From Hondaea fermentalgiana (Eukaryota > Sar > Bigyra > Thraustochytrida > Thraustochytriidae), in assembly GCA_014084085.1 (NCBI GenBank), contig NPFB01000005.1, positions 436,393-500,392 of the forward strand: a stretch of DNA of 64,000 nt, given 5' to 3'. The notes beneath the pieces were generated by a model. The model was given only the letters and a program-made list of their open reading frames with translations, did not search any database and was not told where the DNA came from. The position numbers and the translations under genes are program-made. Each line of letters starts with the position of its first letter. Positions within the stretch are counted from its first letter, which is position 1. Positions 51,598 through 62,036 of this stretch are shown in pieces.

Positions 51598-52266
51598 ATG
51601 TCGGCCATCCTCTACTCTGTCGTCTCGCACGGGCCTCTCGTGTTGTGCGAGTACAGCGGTGCGGTCGGAGGAAACTACGCGCAGGTGACCCAGGAGCTAC
51701 TCGAAAAGATTAAGATTGAAAAGGACGCGCGCATGAGCTACGTGGCAGAAGGGAAATACTCCTTCAATTACCTTGTTCGTAAGGAACTTGTGTATCTCTG
51801 CCTTGCAGAGATTTCTGCGGGCAAAGCGGTCCCCTTTGCGTATCTGGACAAGATTGCGCGGATGTTTGAGCAGCAGCATGGAGTCGCTGCGCGCGACACC
51901 AGCGCACGATACGCCTTCAACGCAGACTTTGCGCCCGTGCTGCGCGCGCAAATGGAATTCTTCTCGGCGCAGGGCAGCTCCAAGCTGCAGGAAGTTCAAG
52001 AGAGTCTTGACAACGTCAAGAACGTTATGCAAGAGAACATTAGCCTCGTATTGGAGCGCGGCGACAAGCTGGACGACCTCGTCGTTCAAAGCGAGGGTCT
52101 CATGGATACCTCTGCCAACTTTCGATCGGGTGCAAGCCGCCTCCAGCAAAAGCTTTGGTGGAACGACCTCAAAACCAAGATCATTATCGCCGCCATTGTC
52201 GTCTTTGTGCTCCTTTTATTGCTTGCCAACGCCTGCGGCGGACTCACCTTTCCCGAGTGCTCGTAA
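51598..52266 (+). CDS. VAMP7: VAMP7-type R-SNARE (longin domain)
   Basis: A vesicle SNARE of the endosomal/lysosomal and secretory routes. The 222-aa protein has the full family layout. A longin domain (about 1-115) starts ILYSVVSHGPLVLCEYS. A synaptobrevin coiled coil (about 127-187) has the zero-layer Arg154 in SLVLERGDKLDDLV. A C-terminal membrane anchor (about 194-211, IIIAAIVVFVLLLLLA) is followed by a short lumenal tail of about 11 residues. The length agrees with animal and plant VAMP7/VAMP72 proteins. ATG at 51598 gives the exact longin N-terminus. The gene diverges from the acetyltransferase gene. Confidence 0.94.
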   Translation: MSAILYSVVSHGPLVLCEYSGAVGGNYAQVTQELLEKIKIEKDARMSYVAEGKYSFNYLVRKELVYLCLAEISAGKAVPFAYLDKIARMFEQQHGVAARDTSARYAFNADFAPVLRAQMEFFSAQGSSKLQEVQESLDNVKNVMQENISLVLERGDKLDDLVVQSEGLMDTSANFRSGASRLQQKLWWNDLKTKIIIAAIVVFVLLLLLANACGGLTFPECS

Positions 52267-52804
52267 ATCAAACTTATGCCTGGGCACCACAAATTCGCAT
52301 TGATTGGGGTCCATCTAAAACGCTTTGTTTCTTACGCAAAACAGGCCATTGTCTGCGTCCGCCTAAATCCTCGAATCACTGCTACTATACGTGTAAACAC
52401 ATGTTCTCTGCATTACTTCTCTTGTCTCTTGTTGGCTTGGCCTGACTTGCTCGCGCGACCATGTATGTGTACACTACTATTAGGCCCTACTACTACTACT
52501 GAGAATGACCATGGGTTTTGTTGTGCACGCGCGTGTTCTCTCTCTCTCGGGACCGCACGCCGATCGGAGACCCAAAACAGAAGACGTCGCCGCGGTCACT
52601 TGCCTGCAGGTCTGGCTGCCTGCTCGCGAGTGCGTTTGTGGTGGACGCCGGCACGTGCTCGCGTGCTCGCGTGCTCGCGTGCTCGCGTGCTCGCGTGCGC
52701 ACGTACGTGCTCACGTGCGTGCGTGCAGGGAAAACTTGCCTGCATTACCGCACCTCATTCTTGGTTGACGACGCTACTTCTGCACGTGCAGACGAGACGA
52801 GGCC
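52267..52804. other. Intergenic region with 8-bp gtgctcgc repeats
   Basis: The spacer holds about five tandem copies of gtgctcgc (about 52655-52696) and cgtgcgtgcg-like runs, about 100 bp before the next start codon. No gene is seen. Confidence 0.5.
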
Positions 52805-54673
52805 ATGGCGCTGGCAGCGCGGCTCCGCGCGGCGCAAAAGCGCACGGGGACGGCGCTAGAGAGTCTACGAGGATCGCGGGCCGAGCCCAAGGCCGAGTCC
52901 AAGACCGACAGCGCCGCGCAGGCGTTTGCTGGCCATGCCGCGACCGTGCTGAGCGCGGCAGGACTCCTCGCCGTACGTGAGGCCCTGGCCAAGGGCGACC
53001 TGGCGGGCGACGTGCAGCTCGCCACAGTGACGGATGCCGGCGGCGGAAAGGAACTGGTCAAGGACGAAAGCGTGATTCTTACCGATGCATCGTCGTACCC
53101 AAACTTTAAGTGTGCCAAGAGGGCGCGGCCCAAGCGACGCATCAATGTACACGCCAGCGCCATTCGCACCAAGTCAAAGCAGGAGTGGACGCTCGAAGAC
53201 GTGGCTGACTTTGCAAGGACGGACGCCAAGTGGGACGAAGTAGCACGCCCGACCCCTCTCAACGAGTGTGCAAGTGAGTCCGTCGTCTTGCTGCTCGTGG
53301 GTCCAACCTGCGTGTTCAGCTCCCTGGTCGCCACCGTGGAAGCCTACGCCGATACACGCGACGTCGCCAAGGAATCTCTCCTGGTCTATGTGCACATGCT
53401 CGACTGCAAATCGCGATCAGATGCGTCCTCGTTTTGGATGCAAGATGCTGCGGCGCTTTTGCGAGGCTCGAACGCCAAGTTTGGCGAGCTTGGGCTCGTC
53501 CTCGATCGATTTGCCGCCCCGCCAACGAGTGTCACCATGGCCCATGTGTGGGCCGCACACGTCGCGGAGCGAGAAGGCCGCGTCATCAAGGTTCTCGCGT
53601 CGAGCGGGCTCACGAAACGCATGCGCGCGCAACTTCCTGAACAGGGCCAGACAATTTTTGCATGGATCAGCGCTGTTCGCGTGGAACTGTGTAGGTACCC
53701 ATCGCTGTGCAGCAGCAACGAGACATCAGAGTCTATTTGCGAGACAAACGCCCAACTTGAGGCAGAGATCCTGCGCGCCGCAAGAGCGACAGGTCTCGAT
53801 CTCGTGAGTGGACCTTTGCGCTCCGCACTCATGGGCTGGGCAGTGCAGAGTTCCCGCGTGGTCTTGGAGCGATTCGGCAATCGTGTCTCAACCTCAGAGA
53901 ACCCTGCAACTCAGCTTCAGGACGATGCTCTCGTCATGGCGCAGCGGGCTCGTACGCTGGCCGAAACCACTGCGCACGCCCTCGTTCATAGCGAACGGTG
54001 GGCCGACGCCTGCGAGGTTCTCGATGCTGCGCTCCGCTTTGAAAGTACGCTTCGTCCAGATCCGAAATCTGTAGACTCACTCTCGACGAGTCAGCTCTTG
54101 TGTCACCGCGCCCGTTGTTGTGGAAAGCTCGGGCGCGCTGAAGCTGGCCTACAGGATGCGCTTCGTGCCGACGGCCTGCTCACTGCTGCTGCCGACGGGC
54201 AAATCGAAGAAGACGAATCTCGCGCTGCGCAGGACTTGTGTCACGTGGATGCTTTGCAGCTGCGCGCCGATCTCGAACGACAGCGGGATGCCAAGAATGC
54301 GGATTTCAAGCAGGAGGCATTGAACACCTTGGTGCGACTGCTCGAAGTCAAGACCAAGGTGTTTGGCCAGGAACATCCCGAAGTGTTGGCGACTTCGGAA
54401 GCAATCGTTGATCTTGAGCTCGAGTTGCGTCAAGGAAGCGCGGCAATTCTCAGCGCTGTCAAGGCGCTGCAACTGTCCAAGCAGCTCAATGGTGAGAAAC
54501 ACCCGCACACGGCGCGCTGCTACAACCTCATGGGTCGCGCGATGGCAATGCAATTACAGACATCGGAAGCGACAAAGATGCTCAACAAGGCTATTGAGAT
54601 TCACGCGAGCATTTTTGGTGAAAAGGATCCGCGTCTCGAAGATTTTCGTCGGGACCTTGCAAATGTCCAATGA
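52805..54673 (+). CDS. TPR protein with possible TIR-like N-terminal half
   Basis: A 622-aa protein. The C-terminal part (about 375-622) has tetratricopeptide-type helix pairs of the kinesin-light-chain style (VFGQEHPEVLATSEAIVDL; LNGEKHPHTARCYNLMGRAM; IFGEKDPRLEDFRRDLA). They normally bind peptides or form scaffolds. The middle (about 155-300) includes SVVLLLVGPT, LLVYVHMLDC, then a strand ELGLVLDRFAAPP and a helix TMAHVWAAHVAE. This order is like protist proteins where a TIR-like fold (strand with D, strand LVLDPW, then W-C-x-x-E) precedes TPRs. Here the W-C-L-W-E signature is degenerate (VWAAHVAE), so the fold call is tentative and enzymatic activity seems unlikely. There is no signal peptide or membrane helix. 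Confidence 0.65.
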   Translation: MALAARLRAAQKRTGTALESLRGSRAEPKAESKTDSAAQAFAGHAATVLSAAGLLAVREALAKGDLAGDVQLATVTDAGGGKELVKDESVILTDASSYPNFKCAKRARPKRRINVHASAIRTKSKQEWTLEDVADFARTDAKWDEVARPTPLNECASESVVLLLVGPTCVFSSLVATVEAYADTRDVAKESLLVYVHMLDCKSRSDASSFWMQDAAALLRGSNAKFGELGLVLDRFAAPPTSVTMAHVWAAHVAEREGRVIKVLASSGLTKRMRAQLPEQGQTIFAWISAVRVELCRYPSLCSSNETSESICETNAQLEAEILRAARATGLDLVSGPLRSALMGWAVQSSRVVLERFGNRVSTSENPATQLQDDALVMAQRARTLAETTAHALVHSERWADACEVLDAALRFESTLRPDPKSVDSLSTSQLLCHRARCCGKLGRAEAGLQDALRADGLLTAAADGQIEEDESRAAQDLCHVDALQLRADLERQRDAKNADFKQEALNTLVRLLEVKTKVFGQEHPEVLATSEAIVDLELELRQGSAAILSAVKALQLSKQLNGEKHPHTARCYNLMGRAMAMQLQTSEATKMLNKAIEIHASIFGEKDPRLEDFRRDLANVQ

Positions 54674-54867
54674 TACTAAGTTCGTTTCATAACAACAAAA
54701 ACAAGAATGGATCAACTCGAGGGCTCAAACGTACATCTCACAAGGGAGTTTTCAACCTGAAAGAGCAAAGGAAAACGCTCTTGGTGAAAGCAGGCGTACT
54801 GGCGAGTCCTCGGGCGTGAACAAGACGTAGAAACCTATCATCACATGGAAAGCAAATTTCAATTCAT

Positions 54868-57108
54868 CTACACGAGGCAGAGTCTGCGCGTCTGAATGCA
54901 CATGCACTTGTCGCGGACCTGAGAAGCGGAGGAGGAGGAGGAGGAAGAGGAAGAAGAAGAAGTAGCATCAGCGGGATAGGAGATCATGCTGCGAATAATA
55001 CCATCTGGTTCAGCATCGAGCATGGCAACAGCCTTGGAGACCGCTTCACGTGAGAGTGAGAGATCCGAGCGCGGCAAATCCGTTGGCGCCAGCGGAGTGA
55101 GTCGGGTGGTCTGGATGAGATCCCCTCGTTTGTCTTGCTGCTCGAGCTGCCATGATCGTGCCGTTGGAAGTCCAGCGTCACCTCCCTTGACCCAAGGCAG
55201 CTGAGAACGGAGTGGAACGAGGAGTGTGCGAGCATCAGGATGCGCGAGACAGACTTGTGCCACCTGTTTGGCTTCTGCAAGCGGACATTGCACTGCAAGT
55301 GCCGTGGCAACCGTCTGGAGCGCGTTACGAAGACGGACGAGATCGGCGAGTGCATCACTCGAGTCCGAAGGCATGACCATGCCGATCTCCGAGAACCAGC
55401 CTTCGAAATCGCGCTTCAGCTTGAACGTTCCAAGTCGCACGAGATGCTTCATTACCACAGCTTGAACAGAGACTGGCATTTGCGATTGAGCAAACATTTT
55501 CGTAAAGGTCGCCAACGTCTGCGCCGCACTTTCCGATGAGGCAACGTCCTGCGTCGCGCTGTCTCCTTCTTTTGCTTCGGCCTGGCGTTGGACAACAAGT
55601 CTGCAGATCACACCGAGCATGCTCTTGTTCGACTTGTGAATGTACGGCAGCAATTTGCCTCCCTCCAAGAGGCCGACCATCTCTCGCAAAGCATACAGGA
55701 TATCCTCGAGCTTTTCAGCGCGGACAATGATAGACCGCCATAGATGCTCTGTGAAATCAAGATTCGTGCGCGCTCGCAGTACGCGATGTCCAGGTTCGAG
55801 CGTCCCCATGAGATCCGAGGTGTCGAGATCGAGGTCGTCGTGGTCATCAAAGAGCCCGGCGTCTTGACCACCCTGCTCAGGGGAGGAGACACCTTCTCTG
55901 GTGTGGCTCTCACCGCTAGCGCGCGTGCCACGTGCACGGGAAAAGAGGGTTCCCGAGACAGCTGATCGGAAGAAGGCCTGAACGCGCCGTGCCCAGCTTG
56001 CCTCTGGTTGATAAGCGCCAAGGTTAATCGCGTCGTCGGGGTCGCAGGTTTGCAGCCGATTGAGAACAATGAGGTCCGGATCAGGCAAGAAGATAGAGCT
56101 TGAGCGAGCCTCGGGAAGTCTCTCAGCATCGAGAGGCGTGCCGCGTACCATGAGCAAAGCCTGGTCTGGAATTAAAGCAGGTGGGCCGAGCAGCCGGCAA
56201 GGCGACGTTCGCGAACCGGTCCATCGCGCGAGAAGTGCCACGCAGCCCGTTGCATCTGCAGCATTCCCCAAAAGTTCATAGGTGGCGCTGGCCTCCATCC
56301 GTGCAACGTCCTTGCCATCGTCAGAGAATGTCGACGACAGCGTCTGCGTCGTCAATTGCCCATCCGCGCGAAGCGATGGCGGAAGCTCTGAGGAGATGAG
56401 AGTGCATGCATCCTCGTCCCCGCAACGATCGGTCCACGCGCCCACGAGTGCTCCCTGGTCGGCCACAACGACAACGGGTTCGTCAAGGCCTGCCACAAGG
56501 TCTGCGAGCAAAGCGACGAGCTTTCGTGCTTCGTTGAGGTCGCCTACGGGTCGTGCATTCCGTGTTACTACCTTTTGACGCGCGAGGACCTCGCGTCCAA
56601 GTTTGAGATCGTCTCGTTCGAGCGCTTCTGCGCGAGTCAAGGCCTCGCCAACGATGTCCGACGTGCCGGGGGCAGCAGCGCCGGTTGTCGTGATGCTGGC
56701 ACTGCCAACGACTACGATTTTGGCGTCGCCCGGGAGCATATCGACGGGCTCGATGAGAGCAAGCTCGCAGAGACGAGCAAGCGTTGGGGCGGGATCTCTT
56801 GCATCGTTGCACGCCTCGCGAAGGTTTAAATCAATGCCAAAGCAAAGCCAAAAGCCGAAGCCGGCATTTTGCGCGTGCCGAGATGCATTGTCATCCTCTG
56901 GCTTAACTTTGGCAAGCCCGCGTCGCGCCTTGGCAGCCTCGGCGGCTCTTGCGAGCGCCGCAGCCGCAGGATGAAAGGTGGTCGGTCCCACGCGCAGAAA
57001 ACCTGCATTGTGCATCTCGTCTACGAAGACCCCGCCATCCCGAAGCGCCGTTAGCGCCTCGCGCAGGTTATCTCCTGCGTCTGCAGCGTCTGCGTCGCGG
57101 CCACCCAT
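54868..57108 (-). CDS. ZWILCH: Kinetochore protein Zwilch (RZZ complex)
   Basis: Zwilch is a subunit of the Rod-Zw10-Zwilch complex, which recruits dynein and checkpoint proteins to unattached kinetochores. The 746-aa protein matches the family in its C-terminal half. RTNLDFTEHLWRSI (about 446-459) corresponds to the highly conserved R-S-D-L-D-F-x-E-x-L-W block. It is followed by a helix and GGKLLPYIHKSNKSMLG, matching the G-D-I-x-P-W-L-H-x-x-N-x-S-x-L pattern, then LGTFKLKRDFEGWFSEIG. The N-terminal half is poorly conserved and contains disordered inserts. It is longer than animal Zwilch (about 590). I start at the ATG at 57108. The frame extends upstream to a TTG at 57279 through a hydrophobic stretch that includes a further ATG at 57207. 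The tail ends in a Ser run. It converges on the TPR gene. Confidence 0.8.
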   Translation of the reverse strand: MGGRDADAADAGDNLREALTALRDGGVFVDEMHNAGFLRVGPTTFHPAAAALARAAEAAKARRGLAKVKPEDDNASRHAQNAGFGFWLCFGIDLNLREACNDARDPAPTLARLCELALIEPVDMLPGDAKIVVVGSASITTTGAAAPGTSDIVGEALTRAEALERDDLKLGREVLARQKVVTRNARPVGDLNEARKLVALLADLVAGLDEPVVVVADQGALVGAWTDRCGDEDACTLISSELPPSLRADGQLTTQTLSSTFSDDGKDVARMEASATYELLGNAADATGCVALLARWTGSRTSPCRLLGPPALIPDQALLMVRGTPLDAERLPEARSSSIFLPDPDLIVLNRLQTCDPDDAINLGAYQPEASWARRVQAFFRSAVSGTLFSRARGTRASGESHTREGVSSPEQGGQDAGLFDDHDDLDLDTSDLMGTLEPGHRVLRARTNLDFTEHLWRSIIVRAEKLEDILYALREMVGLLEGGKLLPYIHKSNKSMLGVICRLVVQRQAEAKEGDSATQDVASSESAAQTLATFTKMFAQSQMPVSVQAVVMKHLVRLGTFKLKRDFEGWFSEIGMVMPSDSSDALADLVRLRNALQTVATALAVQCPLAEAKQVAQVCLAHPDARTLLVPLRSQLPWVKGGDAGLPTARSWQLEQQDKRGDLIQTTRLTPLAPTDLPRSDLSLSREAVSKAVAMLDAEPDGIIRSMISYPADATSSSSSSSSSSSASQVRDKCMCIQTRRLCLV

Positions 57109-57546
57109 GATTGGCGTGTAAAGCAATCTGATCAGTTGTATACCAGCCTCAAGGCTACGACCAGCAAGGCCGGCGAAGAAGCATAAATTGTGAATGATGA
57201 GAACCATGAGCCCGGGACTCGGGAAGGCGATAACCGCCAAAGGGCCCCTTTTATTTATGACTGAAAAAATTGGTTTCAAGCCGTTTCATAAACGTATCAG
57301 AACGTATATAACTTAACTTGCTTCGCGTGCGCGAGATGACGCAGAAGCATGGAATGGAGTGGTTGGATTGTATAGGGCCTACTTGAAGACTTTTGGTTTG
57401 TTTTATTTCATTCGATCAAATTGCGACACGGCTGAATCATAGGCTCCTCCGTTTTTCTGCTGCTTGCCCTGGACGCAGCGTTTGATGAGCTCTTTCAGAA
57501 ACGAATTCTCCTCGTACCATTTGCGTCGTACTGGGAGCGATTCTTC
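57109..57546. other. Intergenic region upstream of Zwilch
   Basis: An AT-richer spacer between two minus-strand genes. It contains cgtatataacttaac at about 57302, which could be promoter sequence on the minus strand (TATA-like), about 190 nt before the Zwilch ATG. A 3' region of the LRR-ROCO-TIR gene lies at the right end. Confidence 0.4.
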
Positions 57547-60500
57547 TTACAGGAAAATACCACTGCAAAAGGAAGGCGTCGTAGCAATGTACTCGGAAAA
57601 AGTTGCATAACTCAAGCGATGTGTTTCATTTTCATGAACAGGCACAATGGGCTTGTTGGCCTCGAATGCACAGCGCAATTCATCTTTGACTGCTTCGCTC
57701 GCAAAGATACCTTTCGTGAGAACCAGCACATAGGTTCGAGCGCGACGGACGGCGGCAAGCATGGCGGCACGATTCAGATTGCCCTCGTGCGCTTGGTCAA
57801 ACCACACTTTGAGGCCGCGATTCTCGAGCTTGCATCGTAATGCATCGCTTAGATCTCCGCCCGTTGCCTGCACGTGGCTAATGAAAACGTGCGTATCTTC
57901 ATCGGGGCCAAGCGGAGACACCGGCACAGGGCTCGACACTTGCTTTCCGTCTCCATCTCCGTCGAGAGCGCCAAGATCTTCGCGAAAAAATGCATCAAAT
58001 TCGCTCACGTAGGCCGTCCGTCCGCCACTGGGGTCGCGCAGTCTCCTCTTCAGCTTACCTGCTTGATGAGCCTTTGCGAGCTTTCCGTGGGAAATGGATA
58101 CTTGGGACGTTGGACTCACGAGGAGGAGCTCCCATGGAAGCTTGCGAAAGATGGTGTCCTTCTGCTCGCGGAACATGGACACCAAGAGCTTGATGACCAG
58201 TGCGGGCTGAACGGCCCTCTTGTCGATGCAAATGTGAATGACGTTGCCTCGAACAGTAAGCAAAAAGTCATTGGCGCCGAAAGACATGATGGCTTGCGCG
58301 TTGTTTTGCCTCGGCGTCATGGGTTCATCATCACCTGCAACGTCGTCCCGTGAAGCGTACTCGGCACATTGCGCGACGAGACGATGGAAGACGCCGTTTG
58401 GAAGAAAAAATTTATCGAATGAAAGTATGCACGAAAGCCCAGGCTCAAAATGCGGCGTCTCGAGCGGCTCTGTCATTCCGGAAAGAAGTCCGGTCACAAG
58501 AAATTCGTCTTCTTCTGCGTCTTCGTCGAAACGCCACTCGGAAAGCAGCATGTTGGCAATCATAAAGTCGCGCAAAAATGTTACCTCTTGCTTGCGCCAC
58601 AGCCATTCTAAAATGGAATGAGAAGCGATTGAGCTGCTGCGCATGCGCTCATAGGCTTCGATGTGTCCGCTAGCTCGAAGCTGCGGATCGTAAAACATTT
58701 TCTCTGCATGCAGATCATCGGCAATGACACAAGAGAGCTTGTCCAGAAGCCATTGTGGGTCCAGTACGACAATTCGTTCCAGTGCTGGCGAGGTGCGCAG
58801 ATGCACAACAACACCAAGACCATGAAAATAGGCGACGAGGTCATCAGTCTCGTTGCGCGACTGCCCGTGGCTAGAAGCCCTTTGGATCAGGTCACTGTAG
58901 AGCCAGTAGGGTTCCGAACTTGCGACGAGCTCCTCGTAGATTTTGAGCCAGGCCAGTGGCACTCGCTCGCTCACATAGGGTTGCGCTGCAGCTGTGCTGA
59001 CGATGGCCCTGCGAAGTTCCGCCGCGCGTTCGGGGTCCACGCTGCTGTTGTCAACAGGAAAAAAGCGAAGCCCGTTTGGGGGAATGACGAGGGTTCCTGG
59101 TGCGCAGATTTTATGAGCCGCCAAATGTCGCTCTACTTTCAGCAGATCCTTGACCTGATCAAGATAGGTTCCCACCAAAAGAATAGGCGCGTTCGGCGCG
59201 TGCAGCTTGATACTATTGAGCCAGAACCGCAGATTACCAATGGCATCTTCCCGCGAAGCAAGCAGCTCGAGGTCCTCTGGTTTGAGTTTTGTCTCGAACT
59301 CCGACTTGCCAATGATCTCGCGCATGTCGAAAACGACCAAATATAGGCCTTTCTCCGTCAGGAAAATGTGGTGAAGCGCATAGAAAACCTGTTGTCCGCC
59401 ATAGTCCCAAATCGTAAAGCTCAACTCTCGCTCTGGGCCCTCTGGGGCAGACCTCTGCAGCAGGGCCTGATCCTCCTCGCTCAGGGGAAATTTTTGAGCC
59501 ACATCAGCTGGCTCAGGCAGATGATTTGTTGGAGTATGGCTTTCGCTTTCTTGATCGTGGCGTACGTCCGAGCAAGCGGATAAATCGGCGACGGCAAGCG
59601 TGTGGCTCGCAGGGGACGGTGCGGGCGCCTCAACTTTGGGTTCCTTTTCATCAGGGGGTTGGGACGTTTCGTCGGGGGCTTCATTGCCAGCTGCAGTGCG
59701 CGAAGCGTGAAGACGCTGTCTTGCTGCGTAACGCACTTGAGAGTCAAACTCTCCTTGGTCGGATTCCAGTGATTTCCAATCCATAGCACGTGTCCTGTGA
59801 ATGTCGGCCACCTCGGTGGAAAGATGAGCGGTCTCGGGCATTTGTCCCAGCAAAGAACGAACGGTTGACGTCTTTCCTGCAGCGCCGCGACCCACGATCA
59901 TGAGCTTGGCCCGTCCCCATGGATGGGAATCACCGTGCGCAATCGCCGTTTCCACCGCGTCACGCCATTCTTCGTCGGTGACAGGGGCCAGGTCGGGCCC
60001 AGCAGAAGGAGAGCCTCCTTTATTGCGCGCAAGAGAGGCCCTGATCTGAGCAAGGATTCTTACGTCCTTAATATCGTGGCTGTGTGCGAGATTGCAATGC
60101 AAGTTTTTCCGGGCGTTAGATTCTGCGGAACTGCCGTGATCGACCCGCTTTAATTTCCAGTTCTTCTCTTGGAAAATAATGAAACGTACTCGAGCTCTTG
60201 CAAGGTTTGGTTACACTGCAACGCGGACGCTAGCGCTTGCGCGCTTTCTGCGGAAATGTTGTTGCTGAAAATACTGTGGAGATTGGCCAGACGAAGAAGC
60301 CTTTCGTTAGTGAAGAAGAGCTCAGAGACTGAGATGAAAGTCAGCAAATTCAACCTACACTAGGGTCTGCAGACGACGGTTTTGCTTTAATGCGTTGGCT
60401 AGGGACGTGTGGCCTTCCGATCCAATGTTGTTGGTATTAAGGCTGTTTGTTGCAAGGAGAATTGTTCATACGATTAGCTCTCGGGTGCATCACAAAAAGC

Positions 60501-61493
60501 TGCAAAAGATCCGATGCCCATCAAATGATACGTACTCGAGTAGACGGAGCGAAGTATTGGCCTCCAAAGCGATCGCCAGTGCTTTGGCGCCTGGACTTTG
60601 AATGTTGTTTCGCCGAAGACTGTGCGTGTTCGACAGCAAATCAAAGTGTCAGTTGCTCGAAGAGAAACAGTTGAGTTTAAGAAAAGCATAATGTGGTGAA
60701 AACGTACAAGAGCCACTCTAGCGAGGTACTTTGCCGCAAGGAGCAGGCGAGGGCCATGGCGCCCTCGTCACTAATGTTGTTGTTGCCAAGTCTGTTTGTT
60801 TGATTGCGCGAAGGTCAATACATGGACAGTGCAAAGAATTGACGGATCGACTCAGAATAAAAACGTACCCGAGAAGCTGAAGCGTTGTATTTGTTTCTAG
60901 TGCCTTGGCAAGGGCTTTGGCACCCTTGTCGCCAATTCCGTTGTCGCTAAGGCTATTGCGCTTGTTCAGGTCAGCGAGACGATTGGTCTGGTCGATCTCG
61001 GGCCAGGAACGAACGAGAAACGTACTTGATTTTCTGCAGACTAGAGTTACGTCCAATCGCCACGGCAAGTGCCTCAGCACCGTCATCATCAATACTGTTG
61101 TACCGCAGGCTATAGTTTGAAGATAAAAATGTTTGTGAGAAAAGAGTTTTCCCAAAAATTCGTCTGAAAAAAACGTACTCGAGCCTTTCCAGAGTTGTAT
61201 TCGTCGAAAGGACCTCTGCAACTGCCTTTGTGCCCTCGTTGCCAAGATGGTTCCCGAACAGGCTGTTACGAAGACGCATATACCGTAGTCGCAGGCCGCC
61301 AACCCCACCCCGCGGTCGGCCCCGTTTTCGCGCGTGAGTTCTCCTCGTCGTCATCACCCATCGTTTCGCCATGCTGCGTGCGCCCCTGCTTGCTCTTCGC
61401 GACTTACTCGACGTCCGAAAGCCCCTGCGCGATGCTGTGCAAGGCCGCGGCGGCCCCCCCTTGCCCAGCCGCGTCCGCGGCCCTCGTCGTCAT
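57547..61493 (-). CDS. LRR-ROC-COR-TIR protein (ROCO family), nine exons
   Basis: Predicted exons are 61493-61408, 61262-61179, 61109-61026, 60952-60869, 60791-60708, 60619-60536, 60442-60359, 60273-60190 and 60079-57547. They give 1,068 residues with the frame kept at every join. All introns are GT-AG with donors GTAAGT, GTACGT or GTAGGT. The seven middle exons are each 84 nt and each encodes one 28-residue ribonuclease-inhibitor-type LRR (for example LSDNGIGDKGAKALAKAL). The last exon carries the Roc GTPase (P-loop VGRGAAGKTST at about 287-297; WDYGGQQVFYALHHIFLT), the COR domain (WLKIYEELVAS to LLEWLWRK-type helices), and a C-terminal TIR domain (about 952-1045; HVFISH, LKVWFDQAHEG and SEAVKDEL with the likely catalytic Glu). 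No kinase domain follows, unlike LRRK. The N-terminus is uncertain: an acidic in-frame stretch continues upstream of 61493 without a Met and may be a further exon. Confidence 0.82.
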
Positions 61494-62036
61494 CAGCGCT
61501 GCGCCCAGCTCTTCCAGCGCCGTGTCCTCGAACAGGATTTGCTTCTCGGCATCAACTCAACTCAACTCTGATGCACAAACACGAACTGCGATAGGGACCT
61601 ACCTACCTATACCTGGTCGGCGGCGGCTACGAAAACTCCCTGGACGCCATCGCGACGATCGTGTGTGGTCTTCAGCGTGGCGTGCAGCACCAACGACGAT
61701 AGGGTTCCACAGTCGTGGCGATGGTGGTGAGCGAGGAGGATGACGACGACGACGACGATGATGATGATGATGATGACTGATTGAGTGAGTGAGTGAGAGA
61801 TGATGCGAGCGCGAATGATTCGTCCCGATCGTTGGATGATGTGGTGGAAAGAGCAATACCTTGACCAACCACCACGGGGACGAGACACAATGCATGTGGC
61901 GCGAGCGCGGGCCGCCGGCGGGGCGGGCTGGCGATGGCTCGCGCGCGCAGGCGCAGGGCCAGCGTGGAAGACCTCGCCGGCGAGGTCGCAGCCGCTCGCG
62001 ACGACTGGCCTGGCCCGGACATGGACGGTTGACATC
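61494..62036. promoter_or_regulatory. Divergent promoter region (LRR-ROCO-TIR / topoisomerase II)
   Basis: It holds a (GAC/GAT)n microsatellite followed by gagtgagtgagtgagtgag (about 61736-61800), and candidate splice sites for an upstream exon of the ROCO gene (donor GTATAG on the minus strand at about 61608). A small upstream frame starting MARARRRR ends with a TGA just before the topoisomerase ATG. Confidence 0.4.

Noticed and set aside
60080..60102. Start of the ROCO protein at 60102
   Set aside because: The codon is TTG, not ATG. The sequence up to 60080 is intron, with the acceptor CACAG just before exon position 60079.
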